From the NCBI GenBank assembly GCA_033032865.1, contig JAWHQI010000019.1, positions 18,208,001 to 18,272,000 of the forward strand: 64,000 nt of DNA, in the 5' to 3' direction. The notes under the pieces were generated by a model. The model did no database searches and was not told where the DNA came from. It worked only from the letters and a program-made list of their open reading frames with translations. This stretch comes from Dactylorhiza incarnata. Its lineage: Eukaryota; Streptophyta; Magnoliopsida; Asparagales; Orchidaceae. Numbering within the stretch: position 1 is the first letter of the stretch; the number at the start of each line of letters is the position of its first letter. A program made the translations under genes and the position numbers. Positions 9,261 to 19,138 of this stretch are shown one piece after another.

Positions 9261-11825
9261 ATGTCTAAGAAGCAGTCGAGCAAGTTGCTCTCCGGCAGTG
9301 AGCTCGTAAGAATAGGATTCGACAGCTCCATGGACGAATTTCGCAATGTCGTGTTGGCTCTTGAAGTTGCAGGACTAGGCTTCATTCTCGAGCATCCGTG
9401 CAAGGTCCTTGAGAAGGAAGTGTTGAAGTTCTTCAAGCACGCAGAGCTCAGGAAGCAAGGGTCAGTGATCAAGAGCAGGATAGGCGATTTCTCAGTCAAA
9501 GTTTCTCCCTCTAAATTGACTAAACTTCTCAAACTTCCAGTGGTAACCGAATCAGATGATTTCTCTTCCAAGGACTTCAAGAAGGCATTGTCGTTTTGTG
9601 GATTGCCTAAAGGAACTAAGTCCATCTATAGGAAGCACATGAATGAGGAAGGAAAACTGCTCTCAGATATTATGGGGAAAGTTCTTTTGTGTAAAGTTGG
9701 CTCTCATGATTACATCTCAAAAGATATGTTCAAATTGCTCGGCTCAGTAATCTGCAGGAAAAGGGTTGATTGGGGCAGCGTGTTGTTTGACAGAATTTCA
9801 GCTAGTCTGAACACTCCTAACTTTGGAAGAATTCTCTCGTTATATCTCAACCGCTTGGACAAAGTCAGATTCAGCATGAAGACAGGAACCCCTCTCCACC
9901 ATTTTAAGAGAATAGATTCCCCCATGATTGAAAGATGGTCCATGAAAGTTGGTGAGACCAAGGTGCTGACTCCCATTGTTTCAAAAGCTAAAAAGATCCT
10001 GCGTGATGAGTCTGAAAGGGACTTCGACAGTAACTCTCCAGTCTCCTCTCCTGAAAAAGAAAGTGAAAAAGAAAGTGAAAAAGAAAGTGAAAAAGAACGT
10101 GAACCCTCCAAGGGGGAGTGTTCTCAGCTACTAGAATCAGGTAAACGAGATTCTCCTGTAGTTTCTCCAGCTCCATCTCCAAAGATTCCTACTCCTCACA
10201 GCTCTCATTCCAAGGCAGATGACAATGGTGGTAGAAGTGATGATAGTGATGGTAATGATGAAGGGGGAGATTACCCTGATGCTGATGCAGTAAAGATAGA
10301 TAAGTCAGCAAAGGGGAAAGATTCTCTTCCAGTAGATGAAATCCCTGCTCAGATTGAGGGGGAGAATGTCCATTCTAATCATTCTCATTCTGCAGCAGAC
10401 AAGCAAGATATGACAGAGCTAACTCCGCCTCCTGAAAATATTACAATCATTATTGCAGATGATCATGAAGCAGGGCCTTCTGCCTCTACATCCAGGATGA
10501 AAGAGAAATCAGTACCACACCCCAAAATTCACAAAATTCAGATCATTGTTCAAGATAAGAGAAATGAAGGCTCCACCCCTCCTCCAGTTGAAAATGATGA
10601 TACCCTTGATGCTCTTCAATTTTATCACTATATGAATGATGTAGATTCAAGTGATTTTCTGGTCGCTGAGGATGATTTTGGAATATCCTCTAGATTCCAA
10701 GCTCAACCTCCCTCTGCTGAAGACTCCATGATGATAAATTTGGAAGAACTGCTTGTAAAGCAGAAAAGATTCTTTGAATTTGCTCTCCGTCAGGTTTTTG
10801 AGAAGACCAGAGCCATAGAGAAGGGAACGGGCAATCTTTTACATTCAGTAGCTCACATATTAGACAAGGTCAAAGAAAAGCAAGGTGAATATTTCTCGAT
10901 GGATGCTTCCACCCTAAAGCATGTCGTGGATGGATTACACTCGATTTGTGATAATACTACAAAACTCTCTGAAAACCAGCAATATATTTTTGAGGATGCA
11001 GTGAGGGGAAGATCGGTCGGTCAGAACTCTCTCCAAAGTTTAAAGAATGAAATTATCCAAACCCTGACTGAAGAAGTCAGAAACGGGGAGGAAAGATTGC
11101 ATGAAAGGATTCAAATGCAAATTTTTTATTTGAATAGAGAGATAGAAGGAAGGATTCAAGAATCATATATGAATGTTCAATCCCAGCTTTCAGAAATTTC
11201 AAGAGGCATTGATGTCAAGTTTCAAGATTTATATAGTTATTTGCTTCAAAATAAAATGTGGTTGCACAATGAATTGTCAAGAGGCTATGCCCATGGTTTC
11301 CAAGGGCCAAGCCAATCTTCTGCGCAGCCAGCATTTCCGTCTGAAGAATTCCATCCAGAAATTCAATTTGCTGCTCCGTCTGAACCTTTTATTCCTCCTG
11401 AAAATTATCATTTGTCAGACGATGAAGAAGAAAACTTCAGGAAAAGAGCTAGAATTGATCAAGGAGGATCAAACTCAGGTGGCTTTATGCATGATGCTAG
11501 AAGGGCTGCAGGTCCCAGATTTCTAGAACCAAGAGCACCTCATCCCAGGAAGATTGTTGGAGAACAGTGGAGTCCGGAATCCAGGAATATCATTTTGGAC
11601 ACTTATAATCTTGTGATGAACTCTAATGAATCTGTCGACAATTACTATGATAGAGATGAGATCCACAAATGGGAGATGGCTAGGCTCAAGAGAAGAATTC
11701 ACTACAGGAACCATCAAGATGATGAAAAGCCTCCTTCTCCTCCTCCAAGATATTTTCCGAAGCCAAAAGCTTACTTTGTCAGACAATTGAAGAAGATTCA
11801 AAAGGGAAAGACGAAAGAGAAATGA
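9261..11825 (+). CDS. Intact 854-codon third ORF of element A (env-position protein)
   Basis: This is an uninterrupted ORF where SIRE elements carry their so-called envelope-like gene, 482 bases after RNase H and about 180 before the polypurine tract. Residues 1-250 look globular (alternating hydrophobic and basic, with many Leu/Phe) and resemble the plant-transposon domain seen in SIRE and Athila downstream ORFs. Residues about 255-480 are a low-complexity Ser/Pro/Asp/Glu linker that includes a four-fold KESE repeat encoded by a 12-bp tandem repeat (10056-10100). Residues about 490-670 are rich in Leu/Glu/Lys heptad-like spacing and are probably coiled coil. After a Gln/Pro/Ser part comes a basic RKRAR motif (near 727), a possible nuclear signal, and a basic tail. 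I see no N-terminal signal peptide and no hydrophobic stretch long enough for a membrane anchor, so a true fusion envelope is unlikely. Function unknown. It is the only full-length ORF in A. Confidence 0.85.
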   Translation: MSKKQSSKLLSGSELVRIGFDSSMDEFRNVVLALEVAGLGFILEHPCKVLEKEVLKFFKHAELRKQGSVIKSRIGDFSVKVSPSKLTKLLKLPVVTESDDFSSKDFKKALSFCGLPKGTKSIYRKHMNEEGKLLSDIMGKVLLCKVGSHDYISKDMFKLLGSVICRKRVDWGSVLFDRISASLNTPNFGRILSLYLNRLDKVRFSMKTGTPLHHFKRIDSPMIERWSMKVGETKVLTPIVSKAKKILRDESERDFDSNSPVSSPEKESEKESEKESEKEREPSKGECSQLLESGKRDSPVVSPAPSPKIPTPHSSHSKADDNGGRSDDSDGNDEGGDYPDADAVKIDKSAKGKDSLPVDEIPAQIEGENVHSNHSHSAADKQDMTELTPPPENITIIIADDHEAGPSASTSRMKEKSVPHPKIHKIQIIVQDKRNEGSTPPPVENDDTLDALQFYHYMNDVDSSDFLVAEDDFGISSRFQAQPPSAEDSMMINLEELLVKQKRFFEFALRQVFEKTRAIEKGTGNLLHSVAHILDKVKEKQGEYFSMDASTLKHVVDGLHSICDNTTKLSENQQYIFEDAVRGRSVGQNSLQSLKNEIIQTLTEEVRNGEERLHERIQMQIFYLNREIEGRIQESYMNVQSQLSEISRGIDVKFQDLYSYLLQNKMWLHNELSRGYAHGFQGPSQSSAQPAFPSEEFHPEIQFAAPSEPFIPPENYHLSDDEEENFRKRARIDQGGSNSGGFMHDARRAAGPRFLEPRAPHPRKIVGEQWSPESRNIILDTYNLVMNSNESVDNYYDRDEIHKWEMARLKRRIHYRNHQDDEKPPSPPPRYFPKPKAYFVRQLKKIQKGKTKEK

Positions 11826-12021
11826 TGGATGCTTGATCGCTAGACTCTATTTTTCTTTTAAGAACATTTATATATTGCTGTCAAATTAATTTTTGGTGGA
11901 CTTAAGTTTTTGATGCTTTTATATACCCACATAGTTCAGTTCTTTATTTGCTTATATTTATTATTTCTTGTGCAATTCACCTTAGTAGATAGGGTTCTGA
12001 CTTCTTCAAATAGGGGGAGAT
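11826..12021 (+). other. 3' untranslated part and polypurine tract of A
   Basis: This is AT-rich noncoding sequence ending in AAATAGGGGGAGAT (12008-12021), the plus-strand primer directly abutting the 3' LTR. Confidence 0.85.
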
Positions 12022-13409
12022 TGTTGGGTATTGTATCCACAATAGCCCAGATTTGAAGAAGTCCCCTTCAATCTAAGACGAATTGTAATTGTATTTGATT
12101 ATGCACTTTAGCTGTGATGTGACAGGTTATTCCACTCTAAGTACAAACCAATGTCAGGTTTCAATGAGTCGTCAAACACAGGCCTGTGCAATGTAATCCC
12201 TCGTTGTATAGACCAAAGTGTTGGCTCATGTGAAATCTCTCTATTGGGATGTACTTCATTTACAAAGTGCTAGAGAAGAAGGACTGCAGATGTTGATGGA
12301 ATCAATTGAGAATTTTCCTAAGTAAAATTCGATTATATCATTTAGAACATATAGTCGAATTCGACTATATGGTTTGAATGGATATAACTGAATTCGGCTA
12401 ATCCCTGTCCGAAAGGTTTATTTTTCTAAGTAAAAGAATAGTCGAATTCGACTAATGAAATTCAGTGAATCTGTTTAGTCGAATCCTTAGAACTGCCGAA
12501 TTCGACTATATGGTTTAACCGAATAGATCCGGTTAATGCCATTTCGCCGAATCAGTCTGCAGGCATTTTTCCGGTTTAATTCGACGACTCATTCTTTAGG
12601 GCATTCCCCATGTACAGTACACGTGGAGCTAGATCCCTAATTCGCGCTTATGACCGTTGGAAGAAGACCCTATAAATACTTAAGGTTTATTTCTTAATAA
12701 CCCTAATCGTGAATTGAAAAATCTCTCGCAAACTACGACTGACGGCCGACTTTTCTTGCGCAAACATTTCGTCTCTGTCAAAGCCAGCGATTTGTGATTC
12801 ATCTTCAAAAGTTCAATCGTCAAGATCAAGATCTACTGATTAGCTCTCGTCTTCTATTGATCAAGTCGATTCAAGTTCTCAGATCTAGTTTCAAATCGTC
12901 TTCAAGATTTCTTCATTCTTCATTTTCAAAGAACTGAAGTTTATTGCTAAGAAGAAGAAATCTATCTCTCAAGATCTGAAGAAGAACTTCATCAGAAGTT
13001 TAAGAAGATTGTTTTTCAATTTACTATTGTTGTAAGAACCATATCTTATATCTTGTAGAAAGCTTGCTTCCGAGTTATTGTGTAGATACTTGTTTGAGGA
13101 TCGATTTGTAGGAGTTGTTTTACTCCGAGTTGTAGGAGTGGTGTACTCCGAGTTGTAGGAGTTTTGACTCCGAGGTGTAAGATTATTGTTAATCTGAGAT
13201 TGGTGAAGTTGCCGAGTCTAGCCTCGAAGTGCTAGATAGGCGAGGCGGGAAAGAGGACTACCCACATCGGGGAACCTCTATAAAATCCTTGTGTCTGTGC
13301 TGTGCTTTATTGTGTGTATTTCTGTGTTACATTTTAATTCCGCGTAAAGACATAGAATCCGCCTATTCACCCCCCTCTAGGTGATTTAGGCCGCAACTAG
13401 ATACTTTCA
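12022..13409 (+). repeat. 3' LTR of element A
   Basis: It starts TGTTGGGTATT and ends ...ATACTTTCA, followed by the target duplication GGGCA. It is about 97% identical to the 5' LTR by eye and 33 bp shorter. The 24-bp palindrome recurs at 12348-12371 and the TATA box at 12671-12678. Confidence 0.95.
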
Positions 13410-13414
13410 GGGCA

Positions 13415-13750
13415 CCTGATCAAGAACCTAGTGGAATCCTACCATGGGTGGTAGAAGAGTAGATGTACCCAGGTTTATTGGGGAACTACTATAAATCCTT
13501 GTGTCCTCTGTGTTTTGTGTGATTTTCTGTACTGTGCTTTGTTTTTATTTTATTTTTATAACTCACTCTGTACACATATAAATATCACTATTTTAACTCC
13601 GCTATAAAAATAAGTGAAAAACTTTTTAATACTCTATTTACCCCCCTCTAGAGTGACTTTAAGATCTAACCTCACTTTCAATTATTATCAGAGATTTCAA
13701 CTGATATCAGAGGACTTTCAAGGTGTTTTCAGATTTCTTTGATACTTTAA
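13415..13750 (+). mobile_element. LTR of C, right part, followed by a PBS-like leader
   Basis: The LTR of C resumes after A and ends ...CTCACTTTCA at 13680. It is followed not by a target duplication but by ATTATTATCAGAGATTTC and then CTGATATCAGAG, two degenerate copies of the TGGTATCAGAGC primer site 20 bases apart. An LTR with a polypurine tract on its left and a primer site on its right suggests a shared LTR between tandem copies. The leader then gives way to minus-strand element B near 13735-13760; that border is not sharp by eye. Confidence 0.6.
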
Positions 13751-15413
13751 AGGTTTATCAATCACAGCACACAAGCATCACAGACAACACACAATGATTT
13801 ATAGTGGTTCACAACTAGACAATGGGTCTAGAGGTAGTCCACTGTCCCTCCCACCTATCTAGCAGTGTGCTAGACTAGGCAATTTCTCCAACTTAGATCT
13901 TTTCACTATAATCAAATCTTACAACTCAGGTTCACACAGAACCCTACAAAGCTCAGAATTTACAAGTCCTACAAACTCATATCTTCAACAAGATCCTACC
14001 AGAACACAGGTTCACTAAGAACCCTACCAACTCAGATCTATCACTAGATCCTACCAGCTTAGAATCACAAAGAGACCTACAAAGTAATAGAGAGATGTTA
14101 TTATAGAAGAGAAGACTTCTGAAATAAGAACTTGAATCACAGATCTTCTTCTTCTAAGCCCAAAGATATTGTGGATCAATGAACCTTTCTTTAGAGTCTT
14201 CAATAGACCTTCACAACACAACAGCAATGAAGACTTATTCTTTTTGATGATTTTTTTCTTTCTCTCTTCAGGAATATGTGTGAGAACTAAACTTGGAGAG
14301 AATACTGAGCCAGAGTGTCAGTAGATAAAAATTGTCTCCTTTTATATGCGCAGCAATTTTGCATAAAACCCCTTATTGATTGTTGCATAATCAATTTCCC
14401 GTTTGAAAACATTTTGCAGAATTGGCAGTTCTTTATCATAATTTGGCCTTTCTTGGAACTAGCAAAATATATAAATAATAAATTCCTTTCTTAAATACTG
14501 TGCAACGACTATATTCTGTAGAGAATATATCATTTATTGCTCCTTGGTTTATGCGCAAGATAGGCGTCGTGCACATTTCCTGTATATTCATTTACAAGAA
14601 TATCTGCGCATTAAATGCTGCTCTACAACTTGTCAAGACGATGTTCCTCCTTCAAGAAGATATCGTCTTGATTAGTGTACACGACAGATATACTTTACGA
14701 TGATATCGTCGACATTCTTCCTTCTTCACGACTCTACTAGATATCTTAACGGTCTTACTTCTTCTAGACAACATTGTCGAGATGTTGCTTTGAATAAGAC
14801 TTAGACATGTTCTTCAAGTTGACTGTCTTTGTTCAAGACGACATCATCTTGATCTTCTGGATGACTCCGTGGAGATGTTGACTTAGACTTATTCTTTAGG
14901 CTGACTACCTTACTTCAAGACAATGTCGTCTTGATCTTTTAGATGACATGAGGTCATCAACTTTTGTTTGTTCTTGTTGACTCTTCCTTCATGACTTAAT
15001 GAGTCAAGTCACTTAGCCTTCAAGGTTGAACTACTTCTTCAAGATGATATCGTAGAGACATCTTAGCTTTATTTGCAATAAGCTTTCTTCAAGGCAACGT
15101 CGTCAATATTTGAACTTAGCTTTCTCCACGACAAGCTTACTTCAACCTTCAAGACGATGTGTCTTCATCAAGACGATATCGTTGAAACCATTTCGACGAT
15201 ATGACACTTTTCTCCACGATTCTTCTTCTGAGTCTTGAGATGATATTTTACTTAGTTAATTTTTATTACTTTTATCGTCTATATATACTGATGATGTAGC
15301 TTTGATGCATCTTCAATTAGATAAACTTAAACACAACATCAAAGACAACTTAGCTTATCTATACTTGTGTTGCTTCTTCAAATCTAGAGATATTGAAGAC
15401 ACAATACCCAACA
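13750..15413 (-). mobile_element. Element B: LTR of a minus-strand SIRE-like Copia element
   Basis: In reverse orientation it starts TGTTGGGTATTGTG at 15413, directly after its polypurine tract. The left (U5) end appears truncated near 13750, because no terminal TGAAAG with a G-rich segment like that of A is seen. Downstream of the minus-strand TATA (CGCATATAAA, about 14338-14347) the sequence resembles the transcribed part of the A LTR. From 14620 to 15250 it holds an imperfect array of AAGACGATATCGTCTT-like palindromes. A 67-codon ORF at 14500-14703 lies inside the array and is not credible as a gene. Confidence 0.65.
14620..15250. repeat. Array of CGTC/GACG palindromic motifs in the LTR of B
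   Basis: Repeated CTTCAAGACGA and ATCGTCTTGA segments are often joined as partial palindromes (GATATCGTCTTG, GACGATATCGTTG). Spacing is irregular at about 40-70 bases, and copies are heavily diverged. Confidence 0.6.
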
Positions 15414-15751
15414 ATCTCCCCCTATTTGAAGAAGCTAGAACTTACAAGTATAGATAAGCCTTACTAACAAATATAATGATTGACAATAAATTAGGCATTT
15501 GATCACTACATATAGTAATAACAATCCAATACATTAACAGTATATATCAGATACAAAATGTAAAGCATAGGAGTGTGTAAGTGATTTCTAGAATCCTTCT
15601 TCTTTTCAATCCTTTTGAAAATCCTTGCCTTTTCCAGAAGGTCCTGCTTACATTGGATGCTCAGCTTCAGCATGTTTCTGCTTTTGTCTTTCAAAGTATT
15701 TATAGGGCTTGCGGTGATATCTGAGAGGTGCAAGTGCAGGCACTGATGTAC
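15414..15751 (-). mobile_element. Polypurine tract and 3' stub of the interior of B
   Basis: On the minus strand, CTTCAAATAGGGGGAGAT (about 15414-15432) is the same polypurine tract as in A. Beyond it lies about 320 bases of interior. A minus-strand reading near 15640-15720 gives a Lys/Gln/His-rich tail similar in character and position to the C-terminus of the A third ORF. The interior stops at 15751, where an LTR of element F begins. A 75-codon minus ORF at 15506-15733 is in another frame and I do not call it. Confidence 0.6.
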
Positions 15752-15815
15752 TATAATGCCCCTGAATTTTCAGGAATTATTTCAATCCTTCTTTGATGGC
15801 ACTGATGTACTATAA
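15739..15815 (+). repeat. 18-bp direct repeat at the B/F junction
   Basis: GGCACTGATGTACTATAA occurs at 15739-15756 and again at 15798-15815, followed by AAGTGCAGG. The second copy replaces sequence present in the other LTR of F (48185-48205). It looks like filler DNA from a repair event. Confidence 0.75.
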
Positions 15816-16290
15816 AGTGCAGGCGTTACGTTAGTGCGGAGTTAACGGGGCGCCAACATTTGCGCGTTTTCGCATTCGTTTGGTCACTTCGACCAAATTT
15901 TGGGGTGTGCCGGATTTGGGAAATTTTACATTAGGAAAGTAAGTTAATTAATTTTAGAAAGGCTTGTCGAAGTTTCGTTGTGATCCGAGTGTTTTTAGAG
16001 CCCCGATGATTTTCCAAGGATTTATATAATTATCATTCGCCGTAAACTTCAGAAATTTATATCTTGAGTTTGGCTCGTCGGAATTTGATTTCGACTTCTC
16101 TGTAGGATTCGTTGCGCTGACATTTGTCTTCAGTGCGTTTTTCGTTGGAATCGGCGACCATTGGTTAGGCCATTCTTTTCTTATTCTTATTATTATTATT
16201 AAACCCTATTACAGCATAATGGTTGTCTTCCTACATATCTGTATATATATATTATATAAAAATCCTTCTCCACTATCTATATATATATTA
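15752..16290 (+). mobile_element. Element F: first LTR, left part
   Basis: It matches 48139-48600 closely over segments such as GTTTGGTCACTTCGACC and GCCGGATTTGGGAAAT. The second LTR starts TGTAACTCCC; here the first bases are altered (TATAATGCCCC). It is broken at 16290 by element D and resumes at 42497. Confidence 0.8.
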
Positions 16291-17449
16291 TGTTGGGTTT
16301 TCTACATACCATTTCAGAAATGATAATAGAGCATATCACATATGCGTAGCGGAATAAAATTAACTAGAACAACCCTAAACAGTTATAAGAAACTTGCGAT
16401 TTCATTGATTCAAGAAATAAAATAATAGCCACAACACATTGAAGTATTTATACCTGAAGGGGGTTGAGTCTATACTCAACCGAGGTACTCCAATGAGAAA
16501 TCCAGAGATCGTGCGGCTGAGTTCCAAGCGCTGAAATGGTTCAGTGCCTCTACGGGAAGTCCACACGAGTGCTGAAGAACCCTAGCCTCTTGTCGCACAA
16601 GATCTAGGTCAGAGAAGAACTGCTCTCTATGTCTCCCACGGACTGCTAGGTCCGACTACAAGGAGAGGTGGCGGCGGTGGCGGGATCGACCTGTCGGAAC
16701 ACTTCCGTCAGAAGCCTTGCAGAACTCTTCCGTCGCTCTCTCTCGCAAAAACAGGTCGCAAAATTGATCGGGTGCCTAGGTCAAAAGAATCGTATTCTTT
16801 TATAACACCAGCGAATATTGTGTTCGACGAATTGGCTAGCATTCGTCGAACTCGCTGGCCGTTCGTTGAACGCGCTTCCACGAACCATTCGTTGAACACG
16901 CTTCGACGAACCGTTCGACGAACACGCTACGCTAGCCGTTCGACGAACGCGCTACGTTAGCCGTTCGACGAACCGTTCGATGAACGCGCTACGCTAGCCT
17001 TTTGATGAACCGTTCGATGAATGCGCCATTCGTCAAATGGCTAGCGCAACGCATTTGACGAATGCGCCACGCTATCCATTCGACAAATGTGCTATATTAG
17101 CCATTTGATGAACCGTTTGACGAACGCGCTACGCTAGCCGTTCGACGAACCGTTCGACGAATACGCTACGCTAGTCGTTCGATGAATGCGCTATACTAGC
17201 CGTTCAACGAACGCGCTACGCTAGCCTTTCGATGAATGTGCTGCATTAGCCATTCGATGAACGCGCTACGCTAGCCGTTCGTCGAACGCACTTTGAATTC
17301 GTCGAACTTACTTTGATCCGACCACTTGTCAACATGATTCTTCCTCCAATTTCTCCAAACACTCTTGTGTGCGACCCCATAGGCTCATATCGCGTTGGTA
17401 GTGATACTAGATATTTGACCACTTCTGGATCACCATGGAAATACCAACA
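16291..17449 (-). repeat. 3' LTR of D (left in the window)
   Basis: It runs TGTTGGGTTTTCT...ATACCAACA in plus orientation. The minus-strand TATA (TTATAAA, 16798-16804) separates a normal leader-like part from a repeat array at 16815-17310. At 1159 bp it is longer than its partner (1119 bp), mainly through different repeat numbers. Confidence 0.9.
16815..17310. repeat. About 25-bp array of TTCGACGAACGCGCTACGCTAGCC in the D LTR
   Basis: There are roughly twenty imperfect units made of TTCGACGAA plus CGCGCTACGCTAGCCG, with some units shortened to CGTTCGACGAAC. A partner array with a different unit order and number is at 41900-42340 in the other LTR. Short ORFs across it are artefacts. Confidence 0.85.
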
Positions 17450-18408
17450 GTGTCCCACTTGATCTTGAACGTATCAAATAAATGTCTCATAAACAATGAG
17501 CGGCATCTAGCAATGCATCATTGCTACCCAAGCAATAAGAGTTCATAACTCAGCAAGCCTGCGTTGACCAATGTATCAGTGTTGTCATGTCCCTTTGTCC
17601 CTTACATCCTGATGTAACTAGAGGCATGGACCGTGTCACCCTCATAATTGTTCAATCCTAATTCCTTGATCTAGAATAGACTGTCTGAAAATGGTGAGCT
17701 CAATATCACATATTGACTCAACCAAGCATGGCCATGCATTTCTCAGTCTCATTCCATCAAGGGGCCCATGGATGTAACTCCTGTCATATAGGAGGACAAA
17801 TCCCATATCTGCTCACACACAAACACCCAAATGAATCTTAACATACCCAATAACCACCCTTATCATCAACCTTTCTCAAGGAAGACTTTAGATGGCATCA
17901 AAGTACGCTCTTCCTCACTTGATGAATGCTGTGACTTCAGGTCGAAGAACCACAAACTCAATTGTCAGTTGAGACCTACTTGTGACACGTTCATATAACA
18001 ATCCACAAAGTAGTCTCAAGGTGGGTCTGTCCAGTACAACTTGTTCACTTACAAGTACCCATGTGATGACTTGATATCACAATATCATGACCTGTAAGAA
18101 CCGGACATCTGTCAATGCACATGCTAGTCGTTATGTATCATCATCGCCCTCATATTCTAAAATGATACTACGAACAGGGACCATTTAAGAATGAAGCTTC
18201 TTATAAACATAGTCCCTCACAATCAAGTCACATACTTGAATTCCTATGGAAGCAAACATTCTAAGGGCATTTATTATGCTAATTAATCCATCAGTAGAAA
18301 CATTTGACATAATAAAATAACTTGCCATAAATGTAAAATGAAATATAAAGTACTCCATTCATCACATGAATAATCAACAACCGACAAATACAATCCACAA
18401 GACTCCCA
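17450..18408 (-). other. 3' untranslated region of D
   Basis: This noncoding sequence lies between the polypurine tract (minus-strand AAGTGGGACAC next to the LTR) and the end of pol. It is closely similar to 31465-32430 of E. I see no gene, RNA or other repeat in it. Confidence 0.7.
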
Positions 18409-19138
18409 CTAGAGACGATCATTCAGGTATCTAATACCCATTGATCTAGTATGACCATCATGATTTCTCTATGCAAGAGGCTTTGTCAGTGGATCCGCAA
18501 TATTTTCTTCAGTCGGTACTCTGCATATGCTCACATCTCCTCGATCGACAATCTCTCGAATAAGATGGAACCGCCGAAGTATGTGCTTGGAGCGCTGATG
18601 AGATCTAGGTTCCTTAGCTTGGGCAATAGCACCGTTGTTGTCACAGTAGAGAACTACGGGATCAACAATGCTAGGAACTACATCTAGCTCGCCGATGAAT
18701 TTCCTAATCCATACAACCTCCTTCGCCGCATTTGCTGCAGCGATATACTCAGTCTCAGTTGTAGAATCAGCAACTGTCTCTTGCTTGGAACTCTTCCAGC
18801 TTATAGCTCCTCCATTAAGGCAAAATACAAAACCTGATTGGAACTTTGAGTCGTCCCTATCAGTCTGGAAGCTAGCATCTGTGTAACCCTTTACGACGAG
18901 CTCTTCCTCTCCACCATACACAAAGAATACATCTTTAGTCCTTCTCAAGTACTTTAAGATATTCTTGACTACAATGCAGTGACTCTAACCAGCATCAGAC
19001 TGATATCTGCTAGTCATGCTCAAAGCATAAGAGACATCGGGTCGAGTACATAACATTGCATACATGATTGATCCAACTGCCGAAGCATATGGAATCAAAT
19101 TCATGCGGTCCTTATCTTCCAAAGATTTTGGACACTGG
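18409..19138 (-). pseudogene. pol: RNase H and C-terminal RT part of D pol (first fragment)
   Basis: On the minus strand the order is RT end (ALSMTSRYQSD), then RNase H: TDASFQTDRDD, a variant of the usual TGG-type tract (SWKSSKQETVADSTTETEYIAA), CDNNGAIA and HILRRFHLIRE, ending NDRL at 18409. A TAG (about 18466-18468) falls after LTKPLA near the C-terminus, and a frame break lies near 18960. The fragment is cut at 19138 by element I, whose target duplication ACTGG lies in the coding sequence. Reading resumes at 28219. Confidence 0.88.

Larger units (their letters stand above)
1824..13409 (+). mobile_element. Element A: SIRE-like Copia LTR retrotransposon (11.6 kb)
   Basis: This is a structurally complete element: 5' LTR, primer site, gag, pol in Copia order (protease, integrase, reverse transcriptase, RNase H), an extra long ORF, polypurine tract and 3' LTR. 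It is flanked by the target duplication GGGCA (1819-1823 and 13410-13414). An additional ORF after RNase H, a long gag with coiled coil and two zinc knuckles, and LTRs of about 1.4 kb fit the SIRE/Maximus lineage of plant Copia elements. The LTRs are 1421 and 1388 bp. The difference is two short indels in the TCGA-rich part, plus roughly 40 substitutions by eye (about 3%). gag and pol carry stops and frameshifts, so the copy is not autonomous. The third ORF is unbroken. Confidence 0.95.

Noticed and set aside
9261..11825. Host gene captured or unrelated to A
   Set aside because: It lies between pol and the polypurine tract of a TSD-bounded element, in the normal SIRE position.
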